DNA from: Tenacibaculum sp.
GTDB lineage: Bacteria > Bacteroidota > Bacteroidia > Flavobacteriales > Flavobacteriaceae
NCBI GenBank assembly: GCA_020629275.1
Contig: JAHDDQ010000011.1
Span: 1-58,657 of the forward strand
Length of the DNA: 58,657 nucleotides
Direction of reading: 5' to 3'
The notes under the pieces are model-generated. The model had not been told where the DNA came from. It was given only the letters and a program-made list of their open reading frames with translations, and did not search any database. The stretch's first letter is position 1, and every line of letters begins with the position of its first letter. The translations under genes were made by a program, and so were the position numbers. Below, in pieces: positions 7,441 to 17,032 of this stretch.

Positions 7441-9937
7441 AATAGTTTAAGATTTTCTTATCAAGCTTTTTAGCTAATTTATACCCTTTTTCAAAACTGG
7501 ATCTAAAATCTATGCCTGCTTGTTTTTTATTTCCTAATCTCAAATAACAAAGACCTCTGTTATATTCTGGTCTTCCATCTTTCATATTTGACTTTTCAAT
7601 TACTTCAGTTAACGTTTTTATGGCTCTTTTATAATTTTTGAGTTTTATATCTGTAATCCCAATATTCAAAAGAACTTTATAATTTTTAGTATCAAATTTT
7701 ATAGCCTTGTTATAATTTTCGTAGGCAATTTGATAGTTTTTTTCAATGAAAGATTTCGACGCTTTATTGATAAAATCTTGCATTAATCTCTTCTTTGCAT
7801 TTATACTGTCATTCCTTTTATTCGATAATGAAGTTGTGGATGTATTCTTCTTTCTATTAAGTCGTAAATCTTGAAATTTTTTGTCGTTCAAGTTTAATAA
7901 TTTTGCAGAATCTACTACTTCTTCAGCTCTTGCAACATTATTTTCCCATCTTAAATAATAATCAATTTTATGAATCCAAGCATTATAATTTTTTGGCATA
8001 AAAGCAAGATGCTTATTGATTGTTTTAAGGTAATTTACAGTATCTTTTTTATCCTTGTAGTAATTCTTAACAATAATGTACTGATTCATCATCGATGGTC
8101 TGTCATTTAGTACTTTATTAGCATAATAAAAAGCACTGTCTTTATTCTTATACACTTTATTAGTATGATAAATTAAAGCTTTAAATCCATAATGTTCCTG
8201 CTGGTATGGTGCTTCTTTTATGGCTTTATCTAAATGTTCCATAGCTCTTATATGTTTACCTTCACTGTAGGCCAATACAGCTTTACCATAGTCAATAGGC
8301 TGGCCCATTCCATTTAGTGTTGGAAAACTAGGTAACAAATTATTCATTTGTTCATAGCCTATTTTATATTTTTCTTTTAAAATATCTTTACCTTTAATAT
8401 TGTTACGGACAAGTAATTGATATTTACTTGATGTGTATATCTTATTGTGCAGAAATAAGCTTACAGCTGTAATAAATAGTAAGCTATATATAATATTCTT
8501 AGAGATTTTAAATCGTTTATTTTCTGAACTAAAAGATATTACGAAGGCTATGATTATGAAACCCATAATCTGTATTGGTGTTCTTTCAGATGGAAAATTT
8601 ATTAGTGTATCTAAACTATACGCTAAAAATGCGGCTAGACATATTAAACTGATTAACCTTTTATCTTGACTAAGATCTTTATTAAATAAATTTCTCAATA
8701 GAACAAAATATATCAATCCGAATAAACTTAAAAAGAGAAGGAAGCCTAAAATTCCTACCTCCGATAATACCTGTAAGAAATCATTATGTGCTCTTCTAGG
8801 GTAGAAATAATTATTTGATTTCCTAGATTTCACTAGCTCTTCCTTCTTTATCAATTTCCAATTCCCTATTCCAACTCCTATAATTGGACTTGATTTGAAA
8901 CCATCTAATGCAGCCTGCCAAAACACTTTTCGTCCACTATCACTGGCTAATGAAACTGTCTTTTTAGCAACTTCTTGTTTTGGGTATAAATCTTTTTTAG
9001 GCTTTGTAAAAACTAAATCATCAAAGCTGTTTAACTTTTCTTTGTGAATAGGATTAATAGATAATGCAACAAAAAAACTTACACCAAGAATTAATCCTAT
9101 TGGTAAAAGAGTATTTTTTAAGTATAATAATGGTTTCTTGTTTTCGGATACTAAAAACTCACCTATTATCATCAATGAAATTATTATTGGTAAACTATAA
9201 ATAGCAGTTCTTGCTCCGATTAGCAAAATAGAAAGAATTGAAATAAATATAATTCCTAAAAACAGAAGTGCTTTTAATATTTTTTTGATACGATTATTAA
9301 AAAACAGATAAAATGTAAAAGCGAGTTTAATAATTAAACTGGCCGCAAAAATATTTCTATTTCCATAAGTAGGATTAAGTCCTTTAAAAAGTTCACCAGA
9401 ACGAGGTTCTCCTTGATTTTTTATTAAAAAATGATGCAAAACTTGTAATGACTCTATAGCAAGAAAAACTGTTAAGACTCCAGCTATGAAAATAAAGTAC
9501 TCTTTTGGTTCTTCTTTAACTATTATATAAACGCTAAAAAAAGCTGCTAATGTAGTTAGCAATATATTGAGAAAGACAAAACTTTCTGACAAAGAAATAG
9601 ACTTAAATATTGATATACATGAAAATAAAAAGAAAAAAACAGCACCTAAAAAGGTATACTTTGATGTAATATTGTTTAAGTTGAACTTGTACTGAGCGCT
9701 ATTTAAAAACATAAAACCTAAAGTCAGTACATTCAATATAGCAATATAATACCACTGAGTAAAAACTACATCAAAGGCTTTCATATTAGGTAAGAAACCT
9801 ACAGACAAATACAACAAAAGTATTATTTTATCAATTATTGGATACCTGTCTAAGTTCTCACGTTTTTGTTGACTCAAATTATTTTTACTTCTTGATGTAT
9901 TTTTTCTTGAGTTTTTATGATATTGCTTTTTTTTCAT
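7439..9937 (-). CDS. O-antigen ligase/polymerase-type membrane protein with C-terminal TPR domain
   Basis: The 832-residue protein has a Lys/Arg-rich cytoplasmic N-terminus, about a dozen membrane helices over residues 30-500, and then a soluble helical region with TPR-like repeats (EHLDKAIKEAPYQQEHYGFKALIY, NKAIKFDTKNYKVLLNIGITDIKLKNYKRAIKTLTEV). The loop RRAHNDFLQVLSEVGILGFLLFL is the signature of the Wzy_C/O-antigen-ligase superfamily, with the conserved His. The family joins or polymerises surface glycans at the periplasmic face. The TPR-fused form is common in Bacteroidota, and the actual glycan (or glycoprotein) substrate is unknown. It lies directly after tRNA-Arg. Confidence 0.82.
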   Translation of the reverse strand: MKKKQYHKNSRKNTSRSKNNLSQQKRENLDRYPIIDKIILLLYLSVGFLPNMKAFDVVFTQWYYIAILNVLTLGFMFLNSAQYKFNLNNITSKYTFLGAVFFFLFSCISIFKSISLSESFVFLNILLTTLAAFFSVYIIVKEEPKEYFIFIAGVLTVFLAIESLQVLHHFLIKNQGEPRSGELFKGLNPTYGNRNIFAASLIIKLAFTFYLFFNNRIKKILKALLFLGIIFISILSILLIGARTAIYSLPIIISLMIIGEFLVSENKKPLLYLKNTLLPIGLILGVSFFVALSINPIHKEKLNSFDDLVFTKPKKDLYPKQEVAKKTVSLASDSGRKVFWQAALDGFKSSPIIGVGIGNWKLIKKEELVKSRKSNNYFYPRRAHNDFLQVLSEVGILGFLLFLSLFGLIYFVLLRNLFNKDLSQDKRLISLICLAAFLAYSLDTLINFPSERTPIQIMGFIIIAFVISFSSENKRFKISKNIIYSLLFITAVSLFLHNKIYTSSKYQLLVRNNIKGKDILKEKYKIGYEQMNNLLPSFPTLNGMGQPIDYGKAVLAYSEGKHIRAMEHLDKAIKEAPYQQEHYGFKALIYHTNKVYKNKDSAFYYANKVLNDRPSMMNQYIIVKNYYKDKKDTVNYLKTINKHLAFMPKNYNAWIHKIDYYLRWENNVARAEEVVDSAKLLNLNDKKFQDLRLNRKKNTSTTSLSNKRNDSINAKKRLMQDFINKASKSFIEKNYQIAYENYNKAIKFDTKNYKVLLNIGITDIKLKNYKRAIKTLTEVIEKSNMKDGRPEYNRGLCYLRLGNKKQAGIDFRSSFEKGYKLAKKLDKKILNY

Positions 9938-9952
9938 TTTACCTTACATTTG

Positions 9953-10026
9953 TGACCCAGAAGGGACTCGAACCCCCAACCCTCAGAGCCGAAATCTGAT
10001 ATTCTATCCAATTGAACTACTGAGCC
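9953..10026 (-). tRNA. tRNA-Arg (anticodon TCG)
   Basis: The minus strand folds as a 74-nt cloverleaf. The acceptor GGCTCAG pairs with CTGGGTC. The D loop contains AATTGGATAG. The anticodon stem TCAGA/TCTGA holds the loop TTTCGGC, giving anticodon TCG. The T arm has GGTTCGAGTCC. The 3' CCA is not encoded (the genome has ACA after the acceptor). It sits 14 bp after yqeY and 15 bp before the O-antigen-ligase gene, so it may be processed from a longer transcript. Confidence 0.95.
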
Positions 10027-10040
10027 TAAATATTAAATAT

Positions 10041-10490
10041 TTATGATAATTTTTGTTTAACTATCGTAGATATTGTTTTTCCATCTGCTTTACCTGCTAC
10101 TTTTTTTGAAACGATTCCCATAACTTTACCCATATCTTTCATACCGTTTGCATTCAAATCTTTAATTACATTTTCTACAATATTTTCCACTTCTGTTTGA
10201 CTTAATGGCTTAGGTAAAAATTGTTCTAAAACTTTAGCCTCTTCTAATTCTGGTGCTGCCAAGTCTTCTCTATCTTGCTCTGAAAACACCTTAGCACTGT
10301 CTTTACGTTGTTTAACTTGTTTCTGTATTATTTTTAACTCTTGTTCTTCTGATAAACCTTCTTCTGATCCAACTTCTGTTTTAGCTAACATGAAGGCTGA
10401 TTTAAGAGCTCTTAATGCTGATAGAGCTACTGTATCTTTTGATTTCATAGCTTCTTTTAGTTTAGACATTACTTCAACTTGAACACTCAT
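10041..10490 (-). CDS. yqeY: GatB/YqeY domain protein
   Basis: The 149-residue protein is a stand-alone YqeY domain: N-terminal helices (VEVMSKLKEAMKSKDTVALSALRALKSAFMLAKTEVG) followed by the C-terminal tail domain (VLEQFLPKPLSQTEVENIVENVIKDL, NGMKDMGKVMGIVSKKVAGKADGKTIS). The domain also occurs at the C-terminus of the GatB amidotransferase subunit, where it contacts tRNA. Free YqeY has no settled function. It is the usual neighbour of ftsZ in flavobacteria, and a terminator separates the two. Confidence 0.92.
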   Translation of the reverse strand: MSVQVEVMSKLKEAMKSKDTVALSALRALKSAFMLAKTEVGSEEGLSEEQELKIIQKQVKQRKDSAKVFSEQDREDLAAPELEEAKVLEQFLPKPLSQTEVENIVENVIKDLNANGMKDMGKVMGIVSKKVAGKADGKTISTIVKQKLS

Positions 10491-10531
10491 TTACTTCTAT
10501 AATTTTTATTGATTTTAACAAATATACACAT

Positions 10532-10562
10532 AAAAAAAATCCTGACTAAAAATCAGGATTTT
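10532..10562 (-). terminator. Terminator after ftsZ, end of the dcw operon
   Basis: Arms AAAATCCTGA and TCAGGATTTT (10536-10562) are followed on the minus strand by eight T. It lies between the ftsZ stop at 10583 and the yqeY start at 10490. Confidence 0.85.
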
Positions 10563-10582
10563 ACTATTCTAAATTAAGAAAA

Positions 10583-12454
10583 TTAATCTACGTTATCATG
10601 TAAAAATGAATTATTTGAACGTAAGGATATTTCATCGCTATTATTATCCAAAGGAGTCTCTGTATCGCTTATCTTAGAATTCACGTCTAGATCGATTCCT
10701 AATCTTTTATATGCGGGTTGACGTTCGATATCATCAATATTTTTTGCTACTTGATCAGTAAACTTATAATTGAATCCTTTCATCTTTTCTCTTCTCTCTT
10801 GAGCTCTTTTTTGGAGTTCAGATATTGTTAAACTTAAAGGAGAAACCTCTTTATCTGAGTTTTTAACCTCGCTTACTTCTTGTGTAGTCGATTGCTTAAC
10901 CTCAAATTTTAATGTTTCTTCTGTATCATCTATTACAGGTGTAGAACTTTTTTTAATTGTTGGTTGAACATCAAAATCCTCTAATATATATCTTGTTTCC
11001 TTTACTGTTTTAACTTCGTCTGCATAAACTTCAATATTCTTAATAGCATCGGTTGTATCTACTAATTGACTTTGAGTTGTTTCTGGCTTTACCTCTTCAT
11101 ATGAATTTAAAGGTAAATCAAATAAAAGGTTTTGCTGTGGTACAGGTACTTCTTCTGTTATTTGTTGTTGCTCTTGAACCGATGTAACATCTGTAATTAC
11201 AAACTCCTCTTCTCTAACTTGCGTGATTACTTTAACTTCTTCGGCTACAACCTCAATATTTTTGATAGCCTCAGTAGTTGGTAGTAGATTAGATGTTACT
11301 TTTATTTCTTGTGTATCGTCTAAAACATGAATTACACGTTCTTGCTTAGTGTTAACTGGTTTTTTAACAACAGGACTAATACTAACTTTTGTGTCAAATT
11401 CGTACGTAGCTTTTTGCTCATCTTCAAGTGTGTGTACAATTTTTTTAACCTCTGTGTTATTTATTGTACTTTGCTGATCGGCAGCAAAACCTGTAGCTAC
11501 AATAGTAACGGATATTCCCTCTTCTAAAGCTTCATCTTCACCAATACCCATTATAATATTTGCATCATATCCTGCTTCTGTCTGGATATAATCATTAATT
11601 TCTCCTATCTCATCAAGAGTCACTTCATTAGTTCCTGAAACAATTAATAAAAGTACATTTTTGGCTCCTGTAATTTTATTATCGTTTAATAATGGTGAAT
11701 CTAACGCTTTTACGATAGCGTTTTTTGCTCTATCTGAACCAGATTCTTTTGCAGACCCCATAATTGCTGTACCACTATTTGAAAGCACTGTTCGTGCATC
11801 ATGTAAATCAATATTCTGCTTGTAATGATGTGTAATTACCTCTGCTATTCCTTTTGCAGCGGTTGCTAATACTTCATCTGCCTTTGAAAAACCTGATTTA
11901 AAACCAAGATTACCATAGACTTCTCTAAGCTTATTGTTATTAATAACTATTAAAGAATCTACATTTCTACGTAACTCATCAATTCCCTTTTGAGCTTGTT
12001 TTGAGCGCATTCTTCCTTCAAACTGAAAAGGCATTGTAACGATTCCTACCGTTAAAATATCCATGTCTTTAGCAATTTTCGCAATAATTGGTGCAGCACC
12101 AGTACCTGTTCCACCTCCCATACCCGCAGTAATAAATACCATTTTTGTATGAGTGTTTAACATTTGCTGAATTTCTTGAATGCTTTCAGCTGCAGCTTGA
12201 GCACCTACTTCTGGATTTGCTCCAGCTCCTAAACCTGATGTTAAATGAGCTCCTAATTGTACTTTATTTGGTATTGGACTATTTTCTAATGCTTGCGCAT
12301 CCGTATTACATATAACAAAATCAACTCCATGAATCTGTTGACTATACATGTGGTTTACTGCATTACTACCTCCACCTCCAACACCAATTACCTTAATGGT
12401 ATTTGACTGTGTTTTCGGCATATCGAATGAAATGTTATCAAATTCTGCGCTCAT
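10583..12454 (-). CDS. ftsZ: Cell division GTPase FtsZ with long C-terminal linker
   Basis: The tubulin-like core (about residues 18-330) has GVGGGGSN at 24-31 for nucleotide binding, the signature GMGGGTGTGAAP, and the later NNNKLREVYG and synergy-loop regions. The protein is 623 residues, much longer than the roughly 390 of E. coli, because of an acidic, Gln/Thr/Val-rich linker of about 250 residues. The linker holds two copies of a motif of about 35 residues (TTEAIKNIEVVAEEVK and TTDAIKNIEVYADEVK). A conserved tail motif, QPAYKRLGIDLD, follows and probably binds FtsA. It is the last gene of the division cluster, 53 bp after ftsA, and is followed by a terminator. Confidence 0.98.
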   Translation of the reverse strand: MSAEFDNISFDMPKTQSNTIKVIGVGGGGSNAVNHMYSQQIHGVDFVICNTDAQALENSPIPNKVQLGAHLTSGLGAGANPEVGAQAAAESIQEIQQMLNTHTKMVFITAGMGGGTGTGAAPIIAKIAKDMDILTVGIVTMPFQFEGRMRSKQAQKGIDELRRNVDSLIVINNNKLREVYGNLGFKSGFSKADEVLATAAKGIAEVITHHYKQNIDLHDARTVLSNSGTAIMGSAKESGSDRAKNAIVKALDSPLLNDNKITGAKNVLLLIVSGTNEVTLDEIGEINDYIQTEAGYDANIIMGIGEDEALEEGISVTIVATGFAADQQSTINNTEVKKIVHTLEDEQKATYEFDTKVSISPVVKKPVNTKQERVIHVLDDTQEIKVTSNLLPTTEAIKNIEVVAEEVKVITQVREEEFVITDVTSVQEQQQITEEVPVPQQNLLFDLPLNSYEEVKPETTQSQLVDTTDAIKNIEVYADEVKTVKETRYILEDFDVQPTIKKSSTPVIDDTEETLKFEVKQSTTQEVSEVKNSDKEVSPLSLTISELQKRAQERREKMKGFNYKFTDQVAKNIDDIERQPAYKRLGIDLDVNSKISDTETPLDNNSDEISLRSNNSFLHDNVD

Positions 12455-12507
12455 AATAACTCTTCTTTTAATTTAATTTTTGAATTCCCCAATTCTATAT
12501 TTTACTT

Positions 12508-13857
12508 CTATTCTGCGTTATCTAAAAACTCTTTAAACCTTTCAGTAAATTTTTCAAAAAATGTTTTACCTCTTTGTTTCGTTTTTCTTTTCTTTTCTTC
12601 TACAATAGCTTCTTTACGATGCTCTTCTATATTTTCTTCTGTAGTGTTTTCTATTATTACTTGTGGTTCCTGTACGAATACTTCTATTTCTTTTTCTTGC
12701 TTTCTAAGGCCTTCCATCAACAATCCCACTGCAGTTGCATAAGATGGACTAGATAGTGATTCATCACCATCTCCTGCAAGATGCTCATTCGGATATCCAA
12801 TTCGAGTATCCATACCTGTTATATATTCTACTAACTGACGTAAATGTTTTAACTGTGAACCTCCACCTGTTAAAACTATTCCTGCAATTAATTTTCCTTT
12901 TTGCGTTTCGTGTCCATAATTTTTAATCTCCAAATATACATGCTCAACTATTTCTTGGACTCTTGCATGGATTATTTTTGAAAGATTTTTTAATGTTATT
13001 TCTTTAGGTTCTCTTCCTCTTAAACCAGGTATTGATACTATTTCTGTTTCTTTATTTTCTCCTGGCCAAGCAGATCCAAACTTTATTTTTAATAATTCAG
13101 CTTGTTTCTCAATTATAGAACATCCTTCTTTTATATCTTCTGTAATTACATTTCCTCCAAATGGTATTACAGCTGTATGACGAATAATCCCATCTTTAAA
13201 AATTGCTAAATCAGTTGTTCCTCCACCTATATCAATCAACGCTACTCCTGCTTCTTTTTCTTCTTGACTTAATACTGCTGAAGCTGAAGCCAAAGGTTCT
13301 AAAGTGATGTCAGCTAAATTCAAACCAGAACTTTTAACACATCTCCCTATGTTTCTTATGGATGAAACCTGACCAACTACAACATGAAAATTAGCCTCCA
13401 ATCTACCTCCGTACATTCCTATAGGCTCTTTAATTTCAGGCTGACTATCTACTTTAAATTCTTGTGGTAATACGTGAATGATTTCCTCGCCTGGCAACAT
13501 TACAAGTTTATGAACTTGATTAACCAAGTCATCTATATCTTTCTCTTCAATAACCTCATCGGCATTCGTACGTGTAATGTAGTCACTGTGGTGCAAGCTT
13601 CTTATGTGCTGACCTGCTATACCAACTATTACTTCGTTTATCTTCTGTCCTGAAACACTTTCAGCTTCATCTACTGCCTGCTGAATCGATTGAATAGTTT
13701 GCGTAATATTGTTAACTACTCCTCTTTTCACACCCAAGCTTTTAGCCTTACCTATCCCAAGAACTTCTATCTTGTTATATTCATTTTTACGACCGATAAT
13801 GGCAACAATTTTGGTAGTACCAATATCTAAACCAACTGCAATTTTATTGTTTTCCAT
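12508..13857 (-). CDS. ftsA: Cell division actin-like ATPase FtsA
   Basis: The 449-residue protein has the actin-fold phosphate loops: VGLDIGTTKIVAIIG near the start and VALIDIGGGTTDLAIF near 205, then the adenosine motif IVLTGGGSQLKHL. The SHS2/1C domain, which replaces actin subdomain 1B, is about residues 85-165. The C-terminal extension is Lys/Glu-rich, and the last residues (KTFFEKFTERFKEFLDNAE) form the amphipathic helix that tethers FtsA to the membrane. It anchors FtsZ. Its start overlaps ftsQ by 14 bp. Confidence 0.96.
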   Translation of the reverse strand: MENNKIAVGLDIGTTKIVAIIGRKNEYNKIEVLGIGKAKSLGVKRGVVNNITQTIQSIQQAVDEAESVSGQKINEVIVGIAGQHIRSLHHSDYITRTNADEVIEEKDIDDLVNQVHKLVMLPGEEIIHVLPQEFKVDSQPEIKEPIGMYGGRLEANFHVVVGQVSSIRNIGRCVKSSGLNLADITLEPLASASAVLSQEEKEAGVALIDIGGGTTDLAIFKDGIIRHTAVIPFGGNVITEDIKEGCSIIEKQAELLKIKFGSAWPGENKETEIVSIPGLRGREPKEITLKNLSKIIHARVQEIVEHVYLEIKNYGHETQKGKLIAGIVLTGGGSQLKHLRQLVEYITGMDTRIGYPNEHLAGDGDESLSSPSYATAVGLLMEGLRKQEKEIEVFVQEPQVIIENTTEENIEEHRKEAIVEEKKRKTKQRGKTFFEKFTERFKEFLDNAE

Positions 13858-14590
13858 CTTGATCTTCTTTTGTACATACCACTTGGTTGTGATACTTAAC
13901 GTTTATTACTTTATATTTATTAATTGTTTTATCCTTTAAGGCTTTATTATAAAAAGCCTTTAATTTCTTCTTTTTTGTGTTTACATCAGAAAATGTTCCG
14001 AAATTAATTGTATAATCTCCGCTTCTTACATTAAAAATGTATTCATTATTCTTCATTTTTTGAATACTGACAATCTCTTTATTCAAAAAATCATCATTTA
14101 TTATTAACGATACTAATTCCGTTATTTCTTGAACGTCTTTTTCTAAATCCACTCCTTTTATCAAAGGTACTCTAGCTGAAAAATTTTCTGACAAAGGAAT
14201 TTTAGCTCCTTTGTTATCAACATAATAAACCTCTTTCCCAGAAATTATTCTGGCAACAGGTTCTTTTTGTGTAATTTGTGTTTTCAACAACCCCTCTAAC
14301 GTTATACTAACTGTAGCTTCTTTAACATAAGGGTTAGCTAACACTTGTTTTTCTAGATCGTGTAAATCTATGATTCTTTTTGATTGGTTTTTAACTGTCA
14401 CTTGACTTTGTATTAACAATTTATTAACCGCTTCATGAGTTAAAAATGGATTTGATCCTGCTTCAAATTCTACTTCGATTTCTTTGATTTTTTTTCTTCC
14501 ATTTCTCTCTTTAGTAAAACCATATAAAACTATTAAAACAATTACTAACATGGGTAATATTGAGTATGTTGCTAATTTCTTCATCATCAT
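13844..14590 (-). CDS. ftsQ: Cell division protein FtsQ/DivIB
   Basis: The 248-residue protein has a short cytoplasmic end, one membrane helix (about 8-26: YSILPMLVIVLIVLYGF) and a periplasmic part. The periplasmic part reads as a diverged POTRA domain (FEAGSNPFLTHEAVNKLLIQSQ) followed by the FtsQ domain (LEKQVLANPYVKEATVSITLEGLLKTQITQKEPVARI). The family is poorly conserved, so identification rests on this layout and the position between murC and ftsA. It links early and late divisome parts. It overlaps murC by 4 bp (ATGA type) and ftsA by 14 bp. Confidence 0.88.
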   Translation of the reverse strand: MMMKKLATYSILPMLVIVLIVLYGFTKERNGRKKIKEIEVEFEAGSNPFLTHEAVNKLLIQSQVTVKNQSKRIIDLHDLEKQVLANPYVKEATVSITLEGLLKTQITQKEPVARIISGKEVYYVDNKGAKIPLSENFSARVPLIKGVDLEKDVQEITELVSLIINDDFLNKEIVSIQKMKNNEYIFNVRSGDYTINFGTFSDVNTKKKKLKAFYNKALKDKTINKYKVINVKYHNQVVCTKEDQDGKQ

Positions 14591-15933
14591 TTACCGAATT
14601 GTTTAATTAATTCCTCCTTAACATCATTTACTAATAAACCAATATCTCCAGCTCCTAACATTACTATCACCTCTGGTTTTATCTTGTTTATATTTTCTAT
14701 TAACGCCTTTTTTGACGATAATTGTTTATTTTTTGTTTTAATTTTAGTTAATAACCAAGAAGACGTTACACCTTCTATTGGTAATTCTCTCGCGGGATAT
14801 ATATCTAGCAGGATAATATTTTCAAAATTTGATAGTGCTTTTGCAAAATCATCTATAAAATCTCTTGTTCTGCTAAACAAATGTGGCTGAAAAACAACTA
14901 AAACCTTAGCTTCTGGATACATTTCTTTGATTGCACTACCTACAGCATTGATTTCTGTTGGATGATGAGCGTAATCATCGATCAGAACTATATTTTCATT
15001 CTTTATTTTATAAGAAAATCTACGCTGTACTCCATTAAATGATCCTAATTTTTCTTTTATTTTATCTAAAGAAATACCGTAAATATCGGCCATTGCTAAT
15101 GCAGCTAGAGCATTCATCATATTATGCCTCCCTGGCAAGTTAAATCTAATGTCTTTTATTGTAGCTTTTGGTGTTTTCACATCAAATTCAAAAGCTCCAT
15201 CTTTGACCCTTAAATCGTATGCTTGATAATCTGCTGATTCTTCTATTGCATAGGTTAAACCATCAATTTCTAAACCTTTGGCTACAACCATTTGATCGGT
15301 TACTTTTTCAGCAAACTCATGAAATGATTTATTCAACTCGTCATGCGCTCCATAAATATCTAAATGATCTGCGTCCATGGAAGTTATACAAGCTATATTA
15401 GGTGATAAGTGTAAAAAAGACCGATCAAATTCATCTGCTTCTACCACAGTTATCTTGTCTTCACCTAATATTAAATTTGAATTATAATTCTCTGCAATAC
15501 CACCTAAAAAAGAAGTTGCTTTTTCAACTTCCATAATATGTCCAAGAATAGAAGATGTTGTTGTTTTCCCGTGCGTTCCAGCTACTCCAAAACAAAATGT
15601 ACTTTTTGTTATTTCACCAAGTATTTCCGCTCTTTTGTATACCTTAAAATCGTTTTTCTTAAAATAGATTAATTGTTTGTGTGTTTTTGGAACTGCTGGT
15701 GTATATACTATTAATGTTTTTTCTTTATCTAAAAAACCTTCGGAAATATTATGAATAGTATCTTCAAAATGAATTTCTATTCCTTCAGATGCAAGAGTTT
15801 CTGTTATTGGAGAACTAATCTTATCGTAACCTGCCACTTTCTTTCCATTAGCAAAAAAATATTTTGCTAAGGCACTCATTCCGATTCCTCCTATTCCAAT
15901 AAAATAAACGCTATGTACTTGTTTCAAACTCAC
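14587..15933 (-). CDS. murC: UDP-N-acetylmuramate-L-alanine ligase MurC
   Basis: The 448-residue Mur ligase has an N-terminal Rossmann domain (VYFIGIGGIGMSALA), the ATP-binding P-loop GTHGKTT at 119-125, the catalytic region VVEADEFDRSFLHLSP, and the C-terminal domain with DDYAHHPTEI and VFQPHLFSRT. It adds L-Ala to UDP-MurNAc, the first step of the peptide stem, in the cytoplasm. The start codon shares one base with the murG stop, and the end overlaps ftsQ. Confidence 0.97.
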   Translation of the reverse strand: MSLKQVHSVYFIGIGGIGMSALAKYFFANGKKVAGYDKISSPITETLASEGIEIHFEDTIHNISEGFLDKEKTLIVYTPAVPKTHKQLIYFKKNDFKVYKRAEILGEITKSTFCFGVAGTHGKTTTSSILGHIMEVEKATSFLGGIAENYNSNLILGEDKITVVEADEFDRSFLHLSPNIACITSMDADHLDIYGAHDELNKSFHEFAEKVTDQMVVAKGLEIDGLTYAIEESADYQAYDLRVKDGAFEFDVKTPKATIKDIRFNLPGRHNMMNALAALAMADIYGISLDKIKEKLGSFNGVQRRFSYKIKNENIVLIDDYAHHPTEINAVGSAIKEMYPEAKVLVVFQPHLFSRTRDFIDDFAKALSNFENIILLDIYPARELPIEGVTSSWLLTKIKTKNKQLSSKKALIENINKIKPEVIVMLGAGDIGLLVNDVKEELIKQFGK

Positions 15934-17024
15934 TATATAATTAATTTTTCTAATTCGTTAACTATATGATTTGTCGCATTTGGTAAAGCCAATGCTTTTA
16001 TATTATCACTTAAACTCTGCTGCTTACCTTCGTCTTTTAATAATGTTTCCAAGACTAAAGGAAATGTATCTAGTTCTGACTCTTTTACAAGAATAGCACC
16101 ATGCCTATCTACGATTGCTTTTGCATTCTTTGTTTGATGGTCTTCTGCTACGTTTGGCGACGGTATAAAAATCGTCGGTTTCCCAACGATACATAATTCT
16201 GAAACCGAACTTGCTCCTGCCCTCGAAATTACAAAGTCTGCAGCAGCATATGCTAAATCCATTCTATTTAAAAATTGATGTACTTGAACATACGGCTCTT
16301 CATTAAAAATTTTATATTCGTCGTGATATAATTTACCACACTGCCATATTAATTGAACATCTTGACTTTTAAAAAAGTCAAGATTAAAAGCTACTAACTC
16401 GTTTACTTTTCTTGCTCCTAAACTTCCACCTATAACCAATATTGTTTTCTTTTTTTTATTTAATTCAAAGAAATCTAAAGATTCCTCTCTTTTTGTATGA
16501 ATAAATAATAAATCTTGACGTACTGGATTACCTGTTTTTATAATTTTAGATGCTGGAAAGAAACGCTCTAAATTATCGTAAGCAACACATATCTTCTTTG
16601 CTTTTTTTGCTAAAAGTTTGTTTGTTATTCCTGGGAAAGAGTTTTGCTCTTGCACCAATGTTGGTATATTCTTTCGATTAGCCATTATTAGAGTCGGACC
16701 GCTTGCGAATCCCCCTGTTCCAACAGCTACATCTGGTTTGAATTTATTTATGATTTGATTAGCCTTCCAAAGGCTACTAATTAATTTGAACGGAAAAAGT
16801 AAATTTTTAAGCGTCAACTTGCGTTGAATTCCTGAAATCCATAATCCTTTTATACTATATCCTGCTTGTGGAACCTTCTCCATTTCCATCTTATCCTTCG
16901 CACCAACAAACAATATTTTTGCACTAGGATAACGCAATTTAATTTCGTTAGCAATAGCGATTGCAGGATATATATGTCCTCCTGTTCCTCCTCCACTGAT
17001 AATAATATTAATTGATTCTTTCAT
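15933..17024 (-). CDS. murG: UDP-GlcNAc:lipid I N-acetylglucosaminyltransferase MurG
   Basis: The 363-residue GT28 enzyme has the first glycine-rich loop [14 protein letters not shown] at about 10-23, the second loop GGSLGA, and the UDP-GlcNAc site [23 protein letters not shown]. Family members also have the motif [10 protein letters not shown], seen here. It converts lipid I to lipid II on the inner face of the membrane. The gap to ftsW is 8 bp, and it abuts murC. Confidence 0.97.
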   Translation of the reverse strand: MKESINIIISGGGTGGHIYPAIAIANEIKLRYPSAKILFVGAKDKMEMEKVPQAGYSIKGLWISGIQRKLTLKNLLFPFKLISSLWKANQIINKFKPDVAVGTGGFASGPTLIMANRKNIPTLVQEQNSFPGITNKLLAKKAKKICVAYDNLERFFPASKIIKTGNPVRQDLLFIHTKREESLDFFELNKKKKTILVIGGSLGARKVNELVAFNLDFFKSQDVQLIWQCGKLYHDEYKIFNEEPYVQVHQFLNRMDLAYAAADFVISRAGASSVSELCIVGKPTIFIPSPNVAEDHQTKNAKAIVDRHGAILVKESELDTFPLVLETLLKDEGKQQSLSDNIKALALPNATNHIVNELEKLII

Positions 17025-17032
17025 CTTAGCTC

